Source: Paraburkholderia sp. BL23I1N1
GTDB taxonomy: Bacteria; Pseudomonadota; Gammaproteobacteria; Burkholderiales; Burkholderiaceae
Direction: 5' to 3'
DNA: 64,000 bases
NCBI RefSeq assembly: GCF_003610295.1
Contig: NZ_RAPV01000002.1
Coordinates: 248,001-312,000, forward strand
The translations under genes were made by a program, and so were the position numbers. The notes under the pieces were generated by a model. The model saw nothing but the letters and a program-made list of their open reading frames with translations, was not told the origin of the DNA and did no database searches. Positions 17,315 to 26,836 of this stretch are shown here, one piece after another (the stretch's first letter is position 1; the number at the start of each line of letters is the position of its first letter).

Positions 17315-17629
17315 ATGAACCCGATCGAAATGAACCAGTCGGAGTTGGTCGAACGTCTGCTGTCGATCACACGGGAAATCGAACAGGCAGCCTCACTGGC
17401 CGACTGGCCGGAAGCCGCCCGCCTGACCGAGGTGCGTTCGCCGCTGCTGATGTCGCTGTCAGCGGATCAGGAACCGGCCGCGCTGGAGATAATCCGCCGG
17501 ATCCAGTCCATCGACGAAGCGCTGCTCGCCGAAGCGGAAACCACCCAGAACGAATTGCACGTCGAGTTCGAAGCAGCGATGGGGCGTAGCAGAGCCGCTG
17601 GCGAATATCTGCGGACGGCCCGGCTTTAA
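17315..17629 (+). CDS. fliT: Flagellar export chaperone FliT
   Basis: A 104-residue helical protein starting three bases after fliD. Size, position and composition (acidic, amphipathic helices such as ELVERLLSITREIEQAASL and an Arg-rich end) match FliT. FliT binds FliD for export and, in enterics, antagonises FlhD4C2. Sequence conservation in this family is low, so the call rests mainly on gene order. Codon usage matches the operon. Confidence 0.82.
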   Translation: MNPIEMNQSELVERLLSITREIEQAASLADWPEAARLTEVRSPLLMSLSADQEPAALEIIRRIQSIDEALLAEAETTQNELHVEFEAAMGRSRAAGEYLRTARL

Positions 17630-17775
17630 GCGGGCTAAAGATTCGGCGGCCGCTCCTGGCTGAACCGAACAGGCCGAACCGCGTGGGATCGACCCGCGCA
17701 AACGCACCGCTGCACTGAACTGCCGTACCAGACAATAAGAACTACGCGCTGAAGCAAGGGCGCGCTCGTTCCCTC

Positions 17776-17799
17776 AGCCCGCCTCGTGCGGGCTTTTTT
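17776..17799 (+). terminator. Intrinsic terminator after fliD-fliT
   Basis: AGCCCGC and GCGGGCT form a 7-bp stem around CTCGT, followed by TTTTT. Confidence 0.85.
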
Positions 17800-17928
17800 C
17801 TTGGCGTCCGGCCCTCCGCCGCCGCTCTCCATGCGCTAAACAGGCGGCTTTTTTACCGTCATCTCCGCGCATCGGAAACGCCCTCCCGGTCGCACAATTT
17901 CCGTCATAGACCATTCTGCGCTGACACC

Positions 17929-20283
17929 ATGACTCTCCTGCACGAGCAGCCGACCGCTGAACCCTTGACGCCCGAACAACAGTTCGAGCATGACATCGCT
18001 CTGGTTTTGGAGACCGCGCTCGCGCATCACCACAAGCAGGAGTTCGACGACGCAGAAGCGCTGTACAAGGCGATCCTCGAAGCCAGTCCCAGCCACACCG
18101 ACGTACAGTACAACCTCGGTGTGCTGTATGTGCAGTGCAGCCGCCCTGTCGATGCCCTGCCGCATCTGGAAGCCGCGCTCGGCGGAGCGCCGAACAACGG
18201 GCAATTCTGGGTTGCTTACATCAGCGCACTGATCGACGCGGACCAGACCCAGGCGGCCTGGCTGGCGCTGGAAATGGGTCAGCAAAGGGGACTGAAGGGG
18301 CCAGCAGTCAACGGACTGATTACGCGGATGGCACACGGCGGTGTCGGGTACGCCACCGCCGCGGTCGCGCCGGTCGTTGTATCGCCGGAACCCTCCACGA
18401 CGATGGTCATTTCGACAGACCCGGACGCCACGGAAGCAGAAACGGCAGCACTCGATACGCGCCGCCCCTCTCCGCAAGAAATAAGCCGCTTCAACACGCT
18501 CTACGCCAGGGGCCACATTCCGGAAGCCATCAAGCTCGGACGAAGCCTGACGGAACGATTTCCGTCGAGCGGCCTCGCGTGGCGTTGCCTCGGTATCGCG
18601 CTTCATAAGGCTGGCCAATACAGCGATTCCGCCGAGCCCCTGAGAAACGCCATAAAGTTTGGCAGCGACGATTCCGATGTTCGCAAGGCGTTGGCCGACT
18701 TGCTGCGCCTGCTTGGTCAGAATGTCGAAGCCGAAGCCGAGTGCAGAAAACTGCTGGAACTGCATCCGGACCATTCGGAAGGTCATCGTATCCTTGGCAT
18801 GGTGCTCGCCGGCCTGGGCCGCACCCGCGAAGGGATCGCCGAGTGCCGCCGCGCAACGGAACTCACGCCCGACTACGCGGAGTCACACAGCACGCTGGGC
18901 GTCGTGCTGCTTAACGCCGGCGCTACTGACGAGGCCGAGCTATGCTTTCGCCGCGCGCTCGAACTCGATCCCAAGAATGCACCGACGCGCAGCAATCTAC
19001 TCTTTACCATCGCGCACAATCCTCACATCGCGCCGGAGCAAATCTACGCCGAACATCGCGAATTTGCGCGGATTCATGAAGCTTCGCTACGCTTGCCGAA
19101 GCCGCGTCATACGAATGGCCGCGCGCCGGATCGCCGGTTGAAAGTCGGCATCGTCTCCGGCGACCTGTTCCGGCACGCAGTCGCCTCCTACCTGATGCCG
19201 ATCATGGAGCCGCTCGCGAACGACGAGAGCCTGCAGCTCCATGTCTACTACAACCATGTGCACGAGGATGACTACACGCAGTGGTTGCGCAGTCAGGCTG
19301 ACCAATGGGCCACGGTCACCGGCATGTCGGACGAGCAATTCATCGCCAAGGTCCGCGCCGATAAAATCGACATTCTGATCGATCTGAGCGGGCATACCGG
19401 CCGTAACCGTCTGCAGGCATTCGCGCGCAAACCCGCACCGATTCAGGTCAGCTGGATCGGATACCCGGCGACGACCGGTCTCGACGCGATGGACTACTAC
19501 CTCAGCGACCGCTTCTTTACGCCGTTCGGCGACATGGAGCAGCAGTTCTCCGAGAAACTCGTGCACCTGGCGGCCATCGGACCATTCCAGCCGGACAGGA
19601 ATGCCCCGCCGGTCAACATCCTGCCGGCCATGCACAGCGGCTACATCACGTTCGGCAGTTTCAACCGGTTGAACAAGTTGCGCCCCGACGTGATCGCCGT
19701 GTGGGCGAGGTTGCTTCGCGAGCTGCCCACTTCCCGGATGGTGCTCGGTTCGATGAACGGTGACGAAGGCGATGAGAACCTCATCAACTGGTTCGTCAAC
19801 GAAGGCATTTCACGAGACCGCCTGACTTTCCGTCCGCGTTCCCGCGTAGAGGTCTACCTGCAACAGCACTTTCAGGTCGACATCTGTCTCGATACCTTCC
19901 CCTATACCGGTTCGACGACCGTTCTGAACTCGTTGTGGATGGGCGCGCCTACGCTGACGATAGCCGGCAAGACCATGGCGAGCCGGGCAGCGATGGCATG
20001 GCTCGCCCATTCGGGTCTCGACGCGTTCGCGGCTGAAGACGCGGACGACTTCGTGGCGAAGGGTGTCAAGTTGGCCTCCGACATCCCCGCACTCGCCAGC
20101 ATTCGCACGGCGTTGCGGGAGCGCTGCAAACAGTCGCCCCCGTTCCAGCCGGAAGTTGTCGCAGAAAGTCTTTCACGCGCATTTCGCACGATGTGGCACC
20201 GCTGGTGCAACGATCTCGCTCCGGCAGCCTTCAACGCGTACGACCCGCAAGCAGCAAGCGGTGACCCGGTTCACACCGCATAA
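17929..20283 (+). CDS. TPR domain plus SPINDLY/O-GlcNAc-transferase-like glycosyltransferase (GT41)
   Basis: A 784-residue two-part protein. Residues ~20-350 contain tetratricopeptide-type helical repeats (for example AEALYKAILEASPSHTDVQYNLG). Residues ~390-770 are a GT41 catalytic region with VSWIGYPATTGLDAMDYYLSD and the donor-site DTFPYTGSTTVLNSLWMG. GT41 enzymes attach single sugars to Ser/Thr of proteins. The gene follows fliC-fliD-fliT and precedes a nucleotide-sugar aminotransferase and acyltransferase. This suggests it glycosylates flagellin in the cytoplasm before export. Protein target and sugar donor are inferred from context. It has its own start after the fliT terminator. Confidence 0.88.
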   Translation: MTLLHEQPTAEPLTPEQQFEHDIALVLETALAHHHKQEFDDAEALYKAILEASPSHTDVQYNLGVLYVQCSRPVDALPHLEAALGGAPNNGQFWVAYISALIDADQTQAAWLALEMGQQRGLKGPAVNGLITRMAHGGVGYATAAVAPVVVSPEPSTTMVISTDPDATEAETAALDTRRPSPQEISRFNTLYARGHIPEAIKLGRSLTERFPSSGLAWRCLGIALHKAGQYSDSAEPLRNAIKFGSDDSDVRKALADLLRLLGQNVEAEAECRKLLELHPDHSEGHRILGMVLAGLGRTREGIAECRRATELTPDYAESHSTLGVVLLNAGATDEAELCFRRALELDPKNAPTRSNLLFTIAHNPHIAPEQIYAEHREFARIHEASLRLPKPRHTNGRAPDRRLKVGIVSGDLFRHAVASYLMPIMEPLANDESLQLHVYYNHVHEDDYTQWLRSQADQWATVTGMSDEQFIAKVRADKIDILIDLSGHTGRNRLQAFARKPAPIQVSWIGYPATTGLDAMDYYLSDRFFTPFGDMEQQFSEKLVHLAAIGPFQPDRNAPPVNILPAMHSGYITFGSFNRLNKLRPDVIAVWARLLRELPTSRMVLGSMNGDEGDENLINWFVNEGISRDRLTFRPRSRVEVYLQQHFQVDICLDTFPYTGSTTVLNSLWMGAPTLTIAGKTMASRAAMAWLAHSGLDAFAAEDADDFVAKGVKLASDIPALASIRTALRERCKQSPPFQPEVVAESLSRAFRTMWHRWCNDLAPAAFNAYDPQAASGDPVHTA

Positions 20284-20329
20284 CGGCCGTTATCCGTGAC
20301 CCGGACTAAAAAACAGTAGCGAGGAAACC

Positions 20330-21478
20330 ATGGGCTCAAGCGCTCCTCTTCGTGCGATCGCGTCGCTGGACGATGAACGCATCTATGTGACTCAGCCGCA
20401 TTTGCCGCCGCTGGCCGAGTTCCTGCCGTACCTCGAAAAAATCTGGACCAGCAAGACCCTCACCAACGGGGGACCCTTCCATCAGCAACTCGAGAAGGCG
20501 CTCTGCGAGTATCTGGGCGTCGAGCACCTCGCGCTATTCGCGAACGGCACGCTGGCCCTCGTGACCGCGCTGCAGGCGCTGCGCATCAACGGCGAAGTCA
20601 TTACGACGCCCTACTCGTTTGCAGCGACCGCGCACTCGCTCCTCTGGAACGGCATCAAGCCGGTCTTCGTGGACGTCGATCCGGACACGCTCAATCTGGA
20701 CCCGGAAAAGATCGAAGCGGCTATCACGCCGCAAACAACCGCGATCATGCCGGTGCACTGCTACGGCCATCCCTGCGATGTGAAAGCCATCCAGAAGATC
20801 GCCGATAACTACAACCTCAAGGTCATCTACGATGCCGCGCACGCATTCGCCGTGCAGACCGAAGATGGCAGCGTGCTCAAGCACGGCGATCTGTCGATCG
20901 TCAGCTTCCACGCCACCAAGGTCTTCAATACGTTCGAAGGCGGCGCGATCATCTGCCCGGACGCGAAAACCAAACAGCGCATCGACCACCTGAAGAACTT
21001 CGGTTTCGTCGATGAAGTGACGGTCGTGGCCGCCGGCATCAACGGCAAGATGAGCGAAATCAATGCCGCGTTCGGGCTTCTGCAACTGCAACACGTCGAT
21101 AGCGCATTGGCAAAACGCAAGGCGATCGATGCGCAGTATCGTGAGCTGCTGGCTGGCGTGCCCGGCATTCGTTGTCTGTCGGACGCGGGCGAAAAAGTCG
21201 CCAATTACGCTTATTTTCCCGTGCAGGTTGAAGACAACTTTCCGATCAGCCGCGACGCGCTGTATGAGCGCCTGAAGGAACACGCTATCTATGCGCGCCG
21301 CTATTTCTATCCGCTAATTTCCGAATTCCCGATGTATCGTGGGCTGCCGTCTTCGAACAAGGAAAATTTGAGCGCCGCCAGCGCGGCGTCGAAACGGATC
21401 CTGTGCCTGCCGATCTTTCCCGACCTGAATCCTGTCCAGGTTGAACGCATTGTCGGCATCATCGCAGGCATTCAATGA
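20330..21478 (+). CDS. DegT/DnrJ/EryC1/StrS aminotransferase, VioA-like
   Basis: A PLP-dependent nucleotide-sugar aminotransferase of 382 residues. The start region VTQPHLPPLAEFLPYLEKIW and LTNGGPFHQQLEKAL closely resembles VioA-type enzymes that make dTDP-4-amino-4,6-dideoxyglucose. The PLP Lys is K197 in HATKVFNTFEGG, and the cofactor Asp lies in YDAAHAFAV. It sits 46 bases after the GT41 gene and 32 bases before an acyltransferase. The inferred role is making the amino sugar that is then N-acylated. The 4-keto sugar precursor would come from genes outside this window. Confidence 0.88.
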   Translation: MGSSAPLRAIASLDDERIYVTQPHLPPLAEFLPYLEKIWTSKTLTNGGPFHQQLEKALCEYLGVEHLALFANGTLALVTALQALRINGEVITTPYSFAATAHSLLWNGIKPVFVDVDPDTLNLDPEKIEAAITPQTTAIMPVHCYGHPCDVKAIQKIADNYNLKVIYDAAHAFAVQTEDGSVLKHGDLSIVSFHATKVFNTFEGGAIICPDAKTKQRIDHLKNFGFVDEVTVVAAGINGKMSEINAAFGLLQLQHVDSALAKRKAIDAQYRELLAGVPGIRCLSDAGEKVANYAYFPVQVEDNFPISRDALYERLKEHAIYARRYFYPLISEFPMYRGLPSSNKENLSAASAASKRILCLPIFPDLNPVQVERIVGIIAGIQ

Positions 21479-21510
21479 ATTGAGCCGGTCTTAAGAGCGG
21501 AACGTGGGCA

Positions 21511-22173
21511 ATGCAAAACATCGTGCTTGTCGGGTCTTCCGGACACGCCAAAGTCATTATCGACATTGTTGAAAAGCAGGGTCGCTACCGGATCGCGGGC
21601 CTTATCGACGCCTTTCGCGCAGTGGGCGAGACAACCCTCGGTTATCGCGTGCTTAGCGGTGAGCCCGATCTGGACAGGCTCGCCACCGAACACGATCTGC
21701 ACGGTGTGATCGTGGCAATCGGGGATAACAGCGTTCGCGCGAGGGTGGCCGACAAGGTGGCGGAGATCTGTCCGCGATTGTCATTCGTCAGCGCAGTTCA
21801 CCCGGCGGCTAGCATCGGCAAAGGGACGAGCATCGGCGCCGGCACGGTTGTCATGGCGGGCGCCGTTATCAATGCCGACTGCCGCGTGGGTCGATTCTGC
21901 ATTGTGAACACGAAGGCGTCGCTCGATCACGATTGCATCATGGAGGATTTTTCGAGCCTCGCGCCTGGCGTGACTACCGGCGGCAATTGCCGCATCGGCA
22001 GCCACGCCGCCGTGAGCATCGGCGCCGTGTTGCGTCATGGAATCACAATTGGCGAGCACAGCGTGGTGGGCGCCGGATCCATTGTCATGAAGGCGGTCGA
22101 TGCTTTTTCCGTGACGTACGGAAACCCCGCGAAGAAGGTCCGGGATCGCCAGCAGGGCGACAAATATCTTTAA
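21511..22173 (+). CDS. NeuD/PglD-family sugar N/O-acyltransferase
   Basis: A 220-residue left-handed beta-helix acyltransferase. Residues 1-80 form the Rossmann-like NeuD/PglD N-domain (IVLVGSSGHAKVIIDIV). From about residue 90 there are hexapeptide repeats (IGKGTSIGAGTVVMAGAVI). His140 in SLDHDCIME matches the catalytic His of PglD. In PglD this domain pair acetylates a UDP-4-amino sugar. Here the neighbouring VioA-like enzyme suggests a dTDP-4-amino-4,6-dideoxyhexose substrate. It ends the three-gene glycosylation set. Confidence 0.85.
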   Translation: MQNIVLVGSSGHAKVIIDIVEKQGRYRIAGLIDAFRAVGETTLGYRVLSGEPDLDRLATEHDLHGVIVAIGDNSVRARVADKVAEICPRLSFVSAVHPAASIGKGTSIGAGTVVMAGAVINADCRVGRFCIVNTKASLDHDCIMEDFSSLAPGVTTGGNCRIGSHAAVSIGAVLRHGITIGEHSVVGAGSIVMKAVDAFSVTYGNPAKKVRDRQQGDKYL

Positions 22174-22194
22174 TCGAAATCAGCCGCCCCCGCT

Positions 22195-24566
22195 TCAGCG
22201 CCTGAACCGCCCGCCTCCGCCGCCGCCAAATCGCCGCTGCCCCTGAAACTCCCCGCTCGCGCGCGCATTTCCCAGGTCATGCCCCTGCTTGAGCGAGTCG
22301 AGCCGCTGGGTTTGGCTAGCATTCGCCTGAATCGGTTGCCAACCGTCGGCGCTGTGCTGCTCCCAGCCGCCGCCCTGATCATGCCGGTAGACGTTGCCGT
22401 CGCTGCCCGCATACACGTTGCCGTTATTCCACGCGACGGCCTTGCCCGTGTCCTTATTGCCGACGATGCCTTTCGTGCCCGCCTGGTGATCGCCTGAATA
22501 CGCATTGCCGCTCACGCCGGCTTCAGCCGCGCCATAACGTCCGGTCTGCGCGTTGTATCCGGCGCGCTGCCTACCCGCCGCGTAGTCGCCCGAGCCTTCA
22601 TTACCGACCACGCCGCCGCGCGCCGCCCCGCTGCGTCCCGTCGACGGATTGCTGAACGAGCCTTGCCGCCCCGCCGCGTAGTTGCCGTTATAGCCGTTCT
22701 CGACCGCGCCGCGGCTCGCCTGGAAGTCACCGCCCGTGTACGGATTGAAGCCCGACGCCGCCGTGCCCGCCCAGCTATTGCCGGTCCAGCCGTTCCAGCC
22801 GCTTGCGTGCGTCACGGTGCCCTGCCCCCAGCGACCGTAGATATTGGCCTGGTTGACGTTCGCGTATTGCCAGCTCCACGGGCCGCCACCCCAATACGGC
22901 CCCCAGTACGGCGACGGTGCGCCCCACGTCGCGCCAATCGCAAAGCCGAACGCGAAGCCCACCGTGGTGCCGAGCGCGAAGCCCGCGCCGTAGCCATAGG
23001 TGGCAGGATAGCCATAGTAGACGTCGCCGACATACGGCGCGTACACATAGCCGATGCCGTACACGACCGTGCCGACCGCGTTGACAACTACGCCCATGTA
23101 CCCCGGCGTATAGCCGACCACCACCGTATCCGGCGTCGCCGAATAGACGTGAACGTAGGTCACGTAATGCACGGGCGACGCCGCCGGAATCGTATAGATC
23201 GCGGCCGGCACGGTATCGGCGACATGCCACGGGCCGCTCGCAGTGCTCGCGGCGAACCAGATCCCGTTGGCGACCGCGAAGAATTGCGAAGGCGCGGTCT
23301 GGATCACCGGCGTCGCGGTATTCACCGCATACGAGAGCGAAGTACCGGCGATACCGACGAATTTAGGCGCGCCGTCATAGGCGACCGTCAACGAAGCGGT
23401 CTTGCGCGACACCGTCGCCGTCTGCGGGATGGTCGCGGCGATCGCCGCCTCCTTCGCCTGCGGCGTGCCGGGCACGGAGACGAGCGCATTCGCATGCGGG
23501 TCGTCGGCGGCGATCTTCGAGAAGTCGGCGGGCAGACTCTTGCCGTCGACAAAGGTCCACGGTCCGGCAAGGTTCGCCGCGCTGAACCAGCGGCCCGACA
23601 GCAGCAGGTAGTAATGGTTGTCGCGTGGTTCGACGAAAAGCGCGTGGTCGGCGTTGGCGACGGAAAGCAGATTCACGCCCTTCACCGGTTGCAGCGCCGG
23701 CTTGCCGTTTGTCACCACCAGTTCGGCCGGCTGCGCGGCGACCACCACGTCAGGCGCTTGTGCAGGCTTCTTGCCATCGGCGGGCAACATCGGGTCGGAT
23801 TTGAGATTCGTTTGCGCATTGTTCGATGCGGCGACCAGTTCGTGCTGCGGCGTTGCGTTCAAATGCCACGGACCGTCGAGCGTTTTTGCCTCGTACCAGT
23901 AGCCTGCGGCGTTCAGATGCAGCGTGCCGCTTGCGTCTTTGAGCAGCATCGCTCGCGTGTTGATCAGGCGTTGATAGTGCGTGTCGCCGAGCACACGCCA
24001 GTTCGCGTCGCCATCGACCAGCACGAGCAACGTGGGACGCTCGGCGAAGATGATGTTGGGCACAGTGTTCTGCACCGCGAGGCCGGGTTCGCCGCCTTCG
24101 TGGGTGCTGGCATAACTGGCCTGTAGCTGTTCAAGCGAGGTGGTCAGACCGTCTTTCGGAATCCGCTCCTGCAAGGCCGTTTTCACGTCGGCAGCGGCAG
24201 CCGGTGTAGCGGGCATGCCGACCCGATCGAAGACGATGTCGAGCAGTTGAACCGTCGAACTCGTCCTGTCGATTTCAGCCCGCGCGGTGAAATGCGCGAC
24301 GCCGTAGTTCGGCGTGCTTCGCGCCGACCGCGAAGGCCGCCCGGCCTTCGATCCGGTTGCCTTGCCACACTTCGACCTGCGGCTGGTACAACTCGATGCG
24401 CTGCTGGGCGCTATCGAAATCGCGCGGCCAGACAGTTGGGAGGGGCTGCAGTGCAGGCTGCACGGCGGCTGCGGCGAGCGCCTGTCCAGGCGTGGCGAGT
24501 GTCACCGCCAGCGACGTGCAGACGCCGGCGAGCAACAGCAAGGACTGCTTCATCGTTGTTTTCACT
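22195..24566 (-). pseudogene. Frameshifted gene for a large secreted Gly-rich protein
   Basis: Two overlapping minus-strand frames make one protein. The first (from GTG 24566 or ATG 24554) gives a signal peptide (QSLLLLAGVCTSLAVTLA), then RDFDSAQQRIELYQPQVEVW and AVGAKHAEL. It stops at 24275. The second frame continues NYGVAHFTARAEIDRTSSTV without a break through to 22195. One extra base near 24305-24310 explains the break. The body has repeated SH3-like segments with GPW motifs (about 300 residues), a Gly/Tyr-rich hydrophobic stretch and a Gly/Asn-rich repeat tail. I recall a Burkholderiales family called carbohydrate-binding V/XII, but function is unknown. A sequencing error is possible. 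Confidence 0.7.
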
Positions 24567-24734
24567 ATGCATCGCTCCATGAGCATTGACGGCGGGATAG
24601 ACCGGTCGTCGGACGCAACGTGCCCAGTCGACAAGTCAACCGGGCACGCTGATCGGCAAGATGCGAATTCGCTCCTGCTCGCCGTCAGCACGACCTCGAT
24701 ATCAAGCAATGCCATCCTGCTCCGAGCTGACGCA

Positions 24735-25463
24735 TCAAGTCCCGGTCGCGGCCATGGTCCCGACGGCCCCACCTTTTGCGCGTAGCAACTCGGTCAGGAT
24801 TTCCATTGACCGCCCCTCGTCTGCCGTCAGGTCAACAAGGAAACGGTCGTTATTTTTTTGCATCCACACCATCGGCATGTCCCACCACGCAAGTTCGAGA
24901 AGTTTCTCGCGGATACGCTCAGAGAACCGGAATCGAACAAGACGTGCAGGGCTACCCACATAGATGCCGTAGGGTTCGCTTTTGAAATTCGGCGGCACCA
25001 CGGTTCTCGCCCCGATCACGCATCCGTTTTCGATGGTGGAACCGCCAAGAAACATTGCTTCGTCGCCGATCCATACGTCGTTACGGATTACCGTATCGTC
25101 GTACTGAGGCGGTGGTACGTTGTTCAGCCCACTGCCGTAAGCGCTAAGCATCGACGTTGAAATCGTCCGCATGTCGTGCTGCCCGTTCAGCAGGAACTTC
25201 AATCTCAAGCCACCCGCGACATATTTTCCAATGACAAGCTTCTGCGACTCGCCATCATATTTGGCGATCGAGCCGACACCGATTCCCGAGCACTTGCCAA
25301 TCGAGAAGGTCCCAATCTTCGCTTCTTCATCCAGCCAGTCTCGGAAGAAATTATTCGGGATCGTGGAGATCGATCCATCCCGATATCCGAGCACGATAAA
25401 AGCTTTCGAAAAGGGGTGTTGGGGCTGAACTCCGATAAAGTCGTCTGATGTGGTTACGTTCAT
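24735..25463 (-). CDS. Hexapeptide-repeat (CatB/Vat-like) acetyltransferase
   Basis: A 242-residue left-handed beta-helix protein. Features of the xenobiotic/LPS acetyltransferase group are an early FSIGKCSGIGVGS coil, a loop with His96 in LLNGQHDMRT (the position of the catalytic His in CatB) and late coils VIRNDVWIGDEAMFLGGS and IGARTVVPPN. SPARLVRFRF ends the fold. Start 25463 is preferred because the family resemblance begins there; the frame remains open to 25640. Base composition is less GC-biased than its neighbours. Substrate unknown. Its place near the glycosylation genes may mean glycan modification rather than drug resistance. Confidence 0.78.
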   Translation of the reverse strand: MNVTTSDDFIGVQPQHPFSKAFIVLGYRDGSISTIPNNFFRDWLDEEAKIGTFSIGKCSGIGVGSIAKYDGESQKLVIGKYVAGGLRLKFLLNGQHDMRTISTSMLSAYGSGLNNVPPPQYDDTVIRNDVWIGDEAMFLGGSTIENGCVIGARTVVPPNFKSEPYGIYVGSPARLVRFRFSERIREKLLELAWWDMPMVWMQKNNDRFLVDLTADEGRSMEILTELLRAKGGAVGTMAATGT

Positions 25464-25630
25464 GATGGTCCGCAAAAGGGGGTTCGCATCGCGTCGCCGG
25501 TCACACCTCAACATTGAGGCGCGAACGTCGACGAGGGTCCCGAACAGCATATCGACGGGTGCGGTGGCGCACTTCGTCGAATAGGGCCACATTTCACGAC
25601 CATTTCGATCCATAACCACGTTCCCACGGT

Positions 25631-26830
25631 TCACCGCCACGCACTACCCGCCTGCACATAAAACGCGTTCTGTCCCGGCCCGTGCGCGACGTCGATACCC
25701 ATCGTCACGCCGAGCTTGCGAGCAATCAGATAACGAAAACCTGCGCCAAAGCCGAACGCGGTCGGCGCATCCGAAAACGAATGCAGATGGCCATAGGCTT
25801 TACCGACACCGCCAAAGCCGAGCACCGACCAGCGCGGCGTAACGTTCCAGCGGATTTCGGCTTCCGCGGTGAGCTGGTTGTTGTCCTGGAACTTCGCATC
25901 GGACACCCCGCGCAACGACACATAGGGCTGTGCAAAAAACGGAATGTTTCCTTGCGAAAAACCGGTGTCGGCACGCAGACCGAGCACCCAGGTCTTCGAC
26001 AGCGGAATCCACTGATAGCCGCGTGCCGTCTGCTCCTGAAGATTGGTGGAACTGCCAAGTCCGCCACGTGCGAGGTCCGCTTCGAGCTCCGCGCAGGTGC
26101 CGCTCGACGGATAGAAGATGTTGTCGCGCGTGTCGTAGTCGACCACCACGCCGCCCTTGGCAACGCGCTGATCTTTCTCGAACTGGCGAATGCCCTGCGG
26201 GATACTCGAACTGAACCGTGTGCTCGCGTCGAAGAAGGTGTAGCGCGGGCCGACGTACCAGTGGCTATTGCCGATCCGGAACAAGACCTGCTGGACCAGG
26301 GCAATACCGTCGAGCTGATATGCGCGCGGCTGATTCTGGATGCCGTAGTAGTTCAGATGCAGCCCCACCTTGGCGATCACCCCGAGATAGCGGATGTGAT
26401 CGTCGTCCCATGTGTGGAAGTGCATCAGTCCCGCACCCCAGCTATGCGTGCCGGTCGCAAAGCCGCCGAGGCCGGTGATGTTCGGCGGTGCTTTGGAATC
26501 GTCGGAGTCGCCAGACGCGTCGGCGCTTTTCTTCGGCAGCGAGAAATGGAGCAAGCCCAGGCCGAGACCATAGCCGACTGCAGGCGCGGTGATCAGCGTC
26601 GGCACTGGCAATACGCCGCTATGCGTCAGGAGCAGATTGCTCATGTCGAAAGCGCCGTCATCGGGATCGGTGAATTTCGACACCGCGTGGCCGTGGACCG
26701 ACACGAGCAGCAACGCCACGGCCACCGCCGAAGCGCGCAACCCGGCGCTGCGGCGCCCATCGACCCGCTCGGGCGCCGCGGCGGCGGCGGAAAACGGCAC
26801 ACACAAGGAACAACGCATCACCAGACGCAT
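25631..26830 (-). CDS. BamA/TamA-family (surface antigen D15-like) outer-membrane protein
   Basis: A 399-residue predicted outer-membrane barrel. An N-terminal hydrophobic leader (AVAVALLLVSVHGHA, about residues 34-48) is consistent with a long signal peptide; the exact start is uncertain. The rest is made of alternating strands ending in W-R, with the D15-type features VVVDYDTRDNIFYPSSGTC and a Gly-rich C-terminal barrel (WSVLGFGGVGKAYG). POTRA domains are absent, so it is not the essential BamA. It follows the chimeric remnant at 26837 by a few bases and may once have been in its operon. Confidence 0.8.
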   Translation of the reverse strand: MRLVMRCSLCVPFSAAAAAPERVDGRRSAGLRASAVAVALLLVSVHGHAVSKFTDPDDGAFDMSNLLLTHSGVLPVPTLITAPAVGYGLGLGLLHFSLPKKSADASGDSDDSKAPPNITGLGGFATGTHSWGAGLMHFHTWDDDHIRYLGVIAKVGLHLNYYGIQNQPRAYQLDGIALVQQVLFRIGNSHWYVGPRYTFFDASTRFSSSIPQGIRQFEKDQRVAKGGVVVDYDTRDNIFYPSSGTCAELEADLARGGLGSSTNLQEQTARGYQWIPLSKTWVLGLRADTGFSQGNIPFFAQPYVSLRGVSDAKFQDNNQLTAEAEIRWNVTPRWSVLGFGGVGKAYGHLHSFSDAPTAFGFGAGFRYLIARKLGVTMGIDVAHGPGQNAFYVQAGSAWR

Positions 26831-26836
26831 GCTCCG

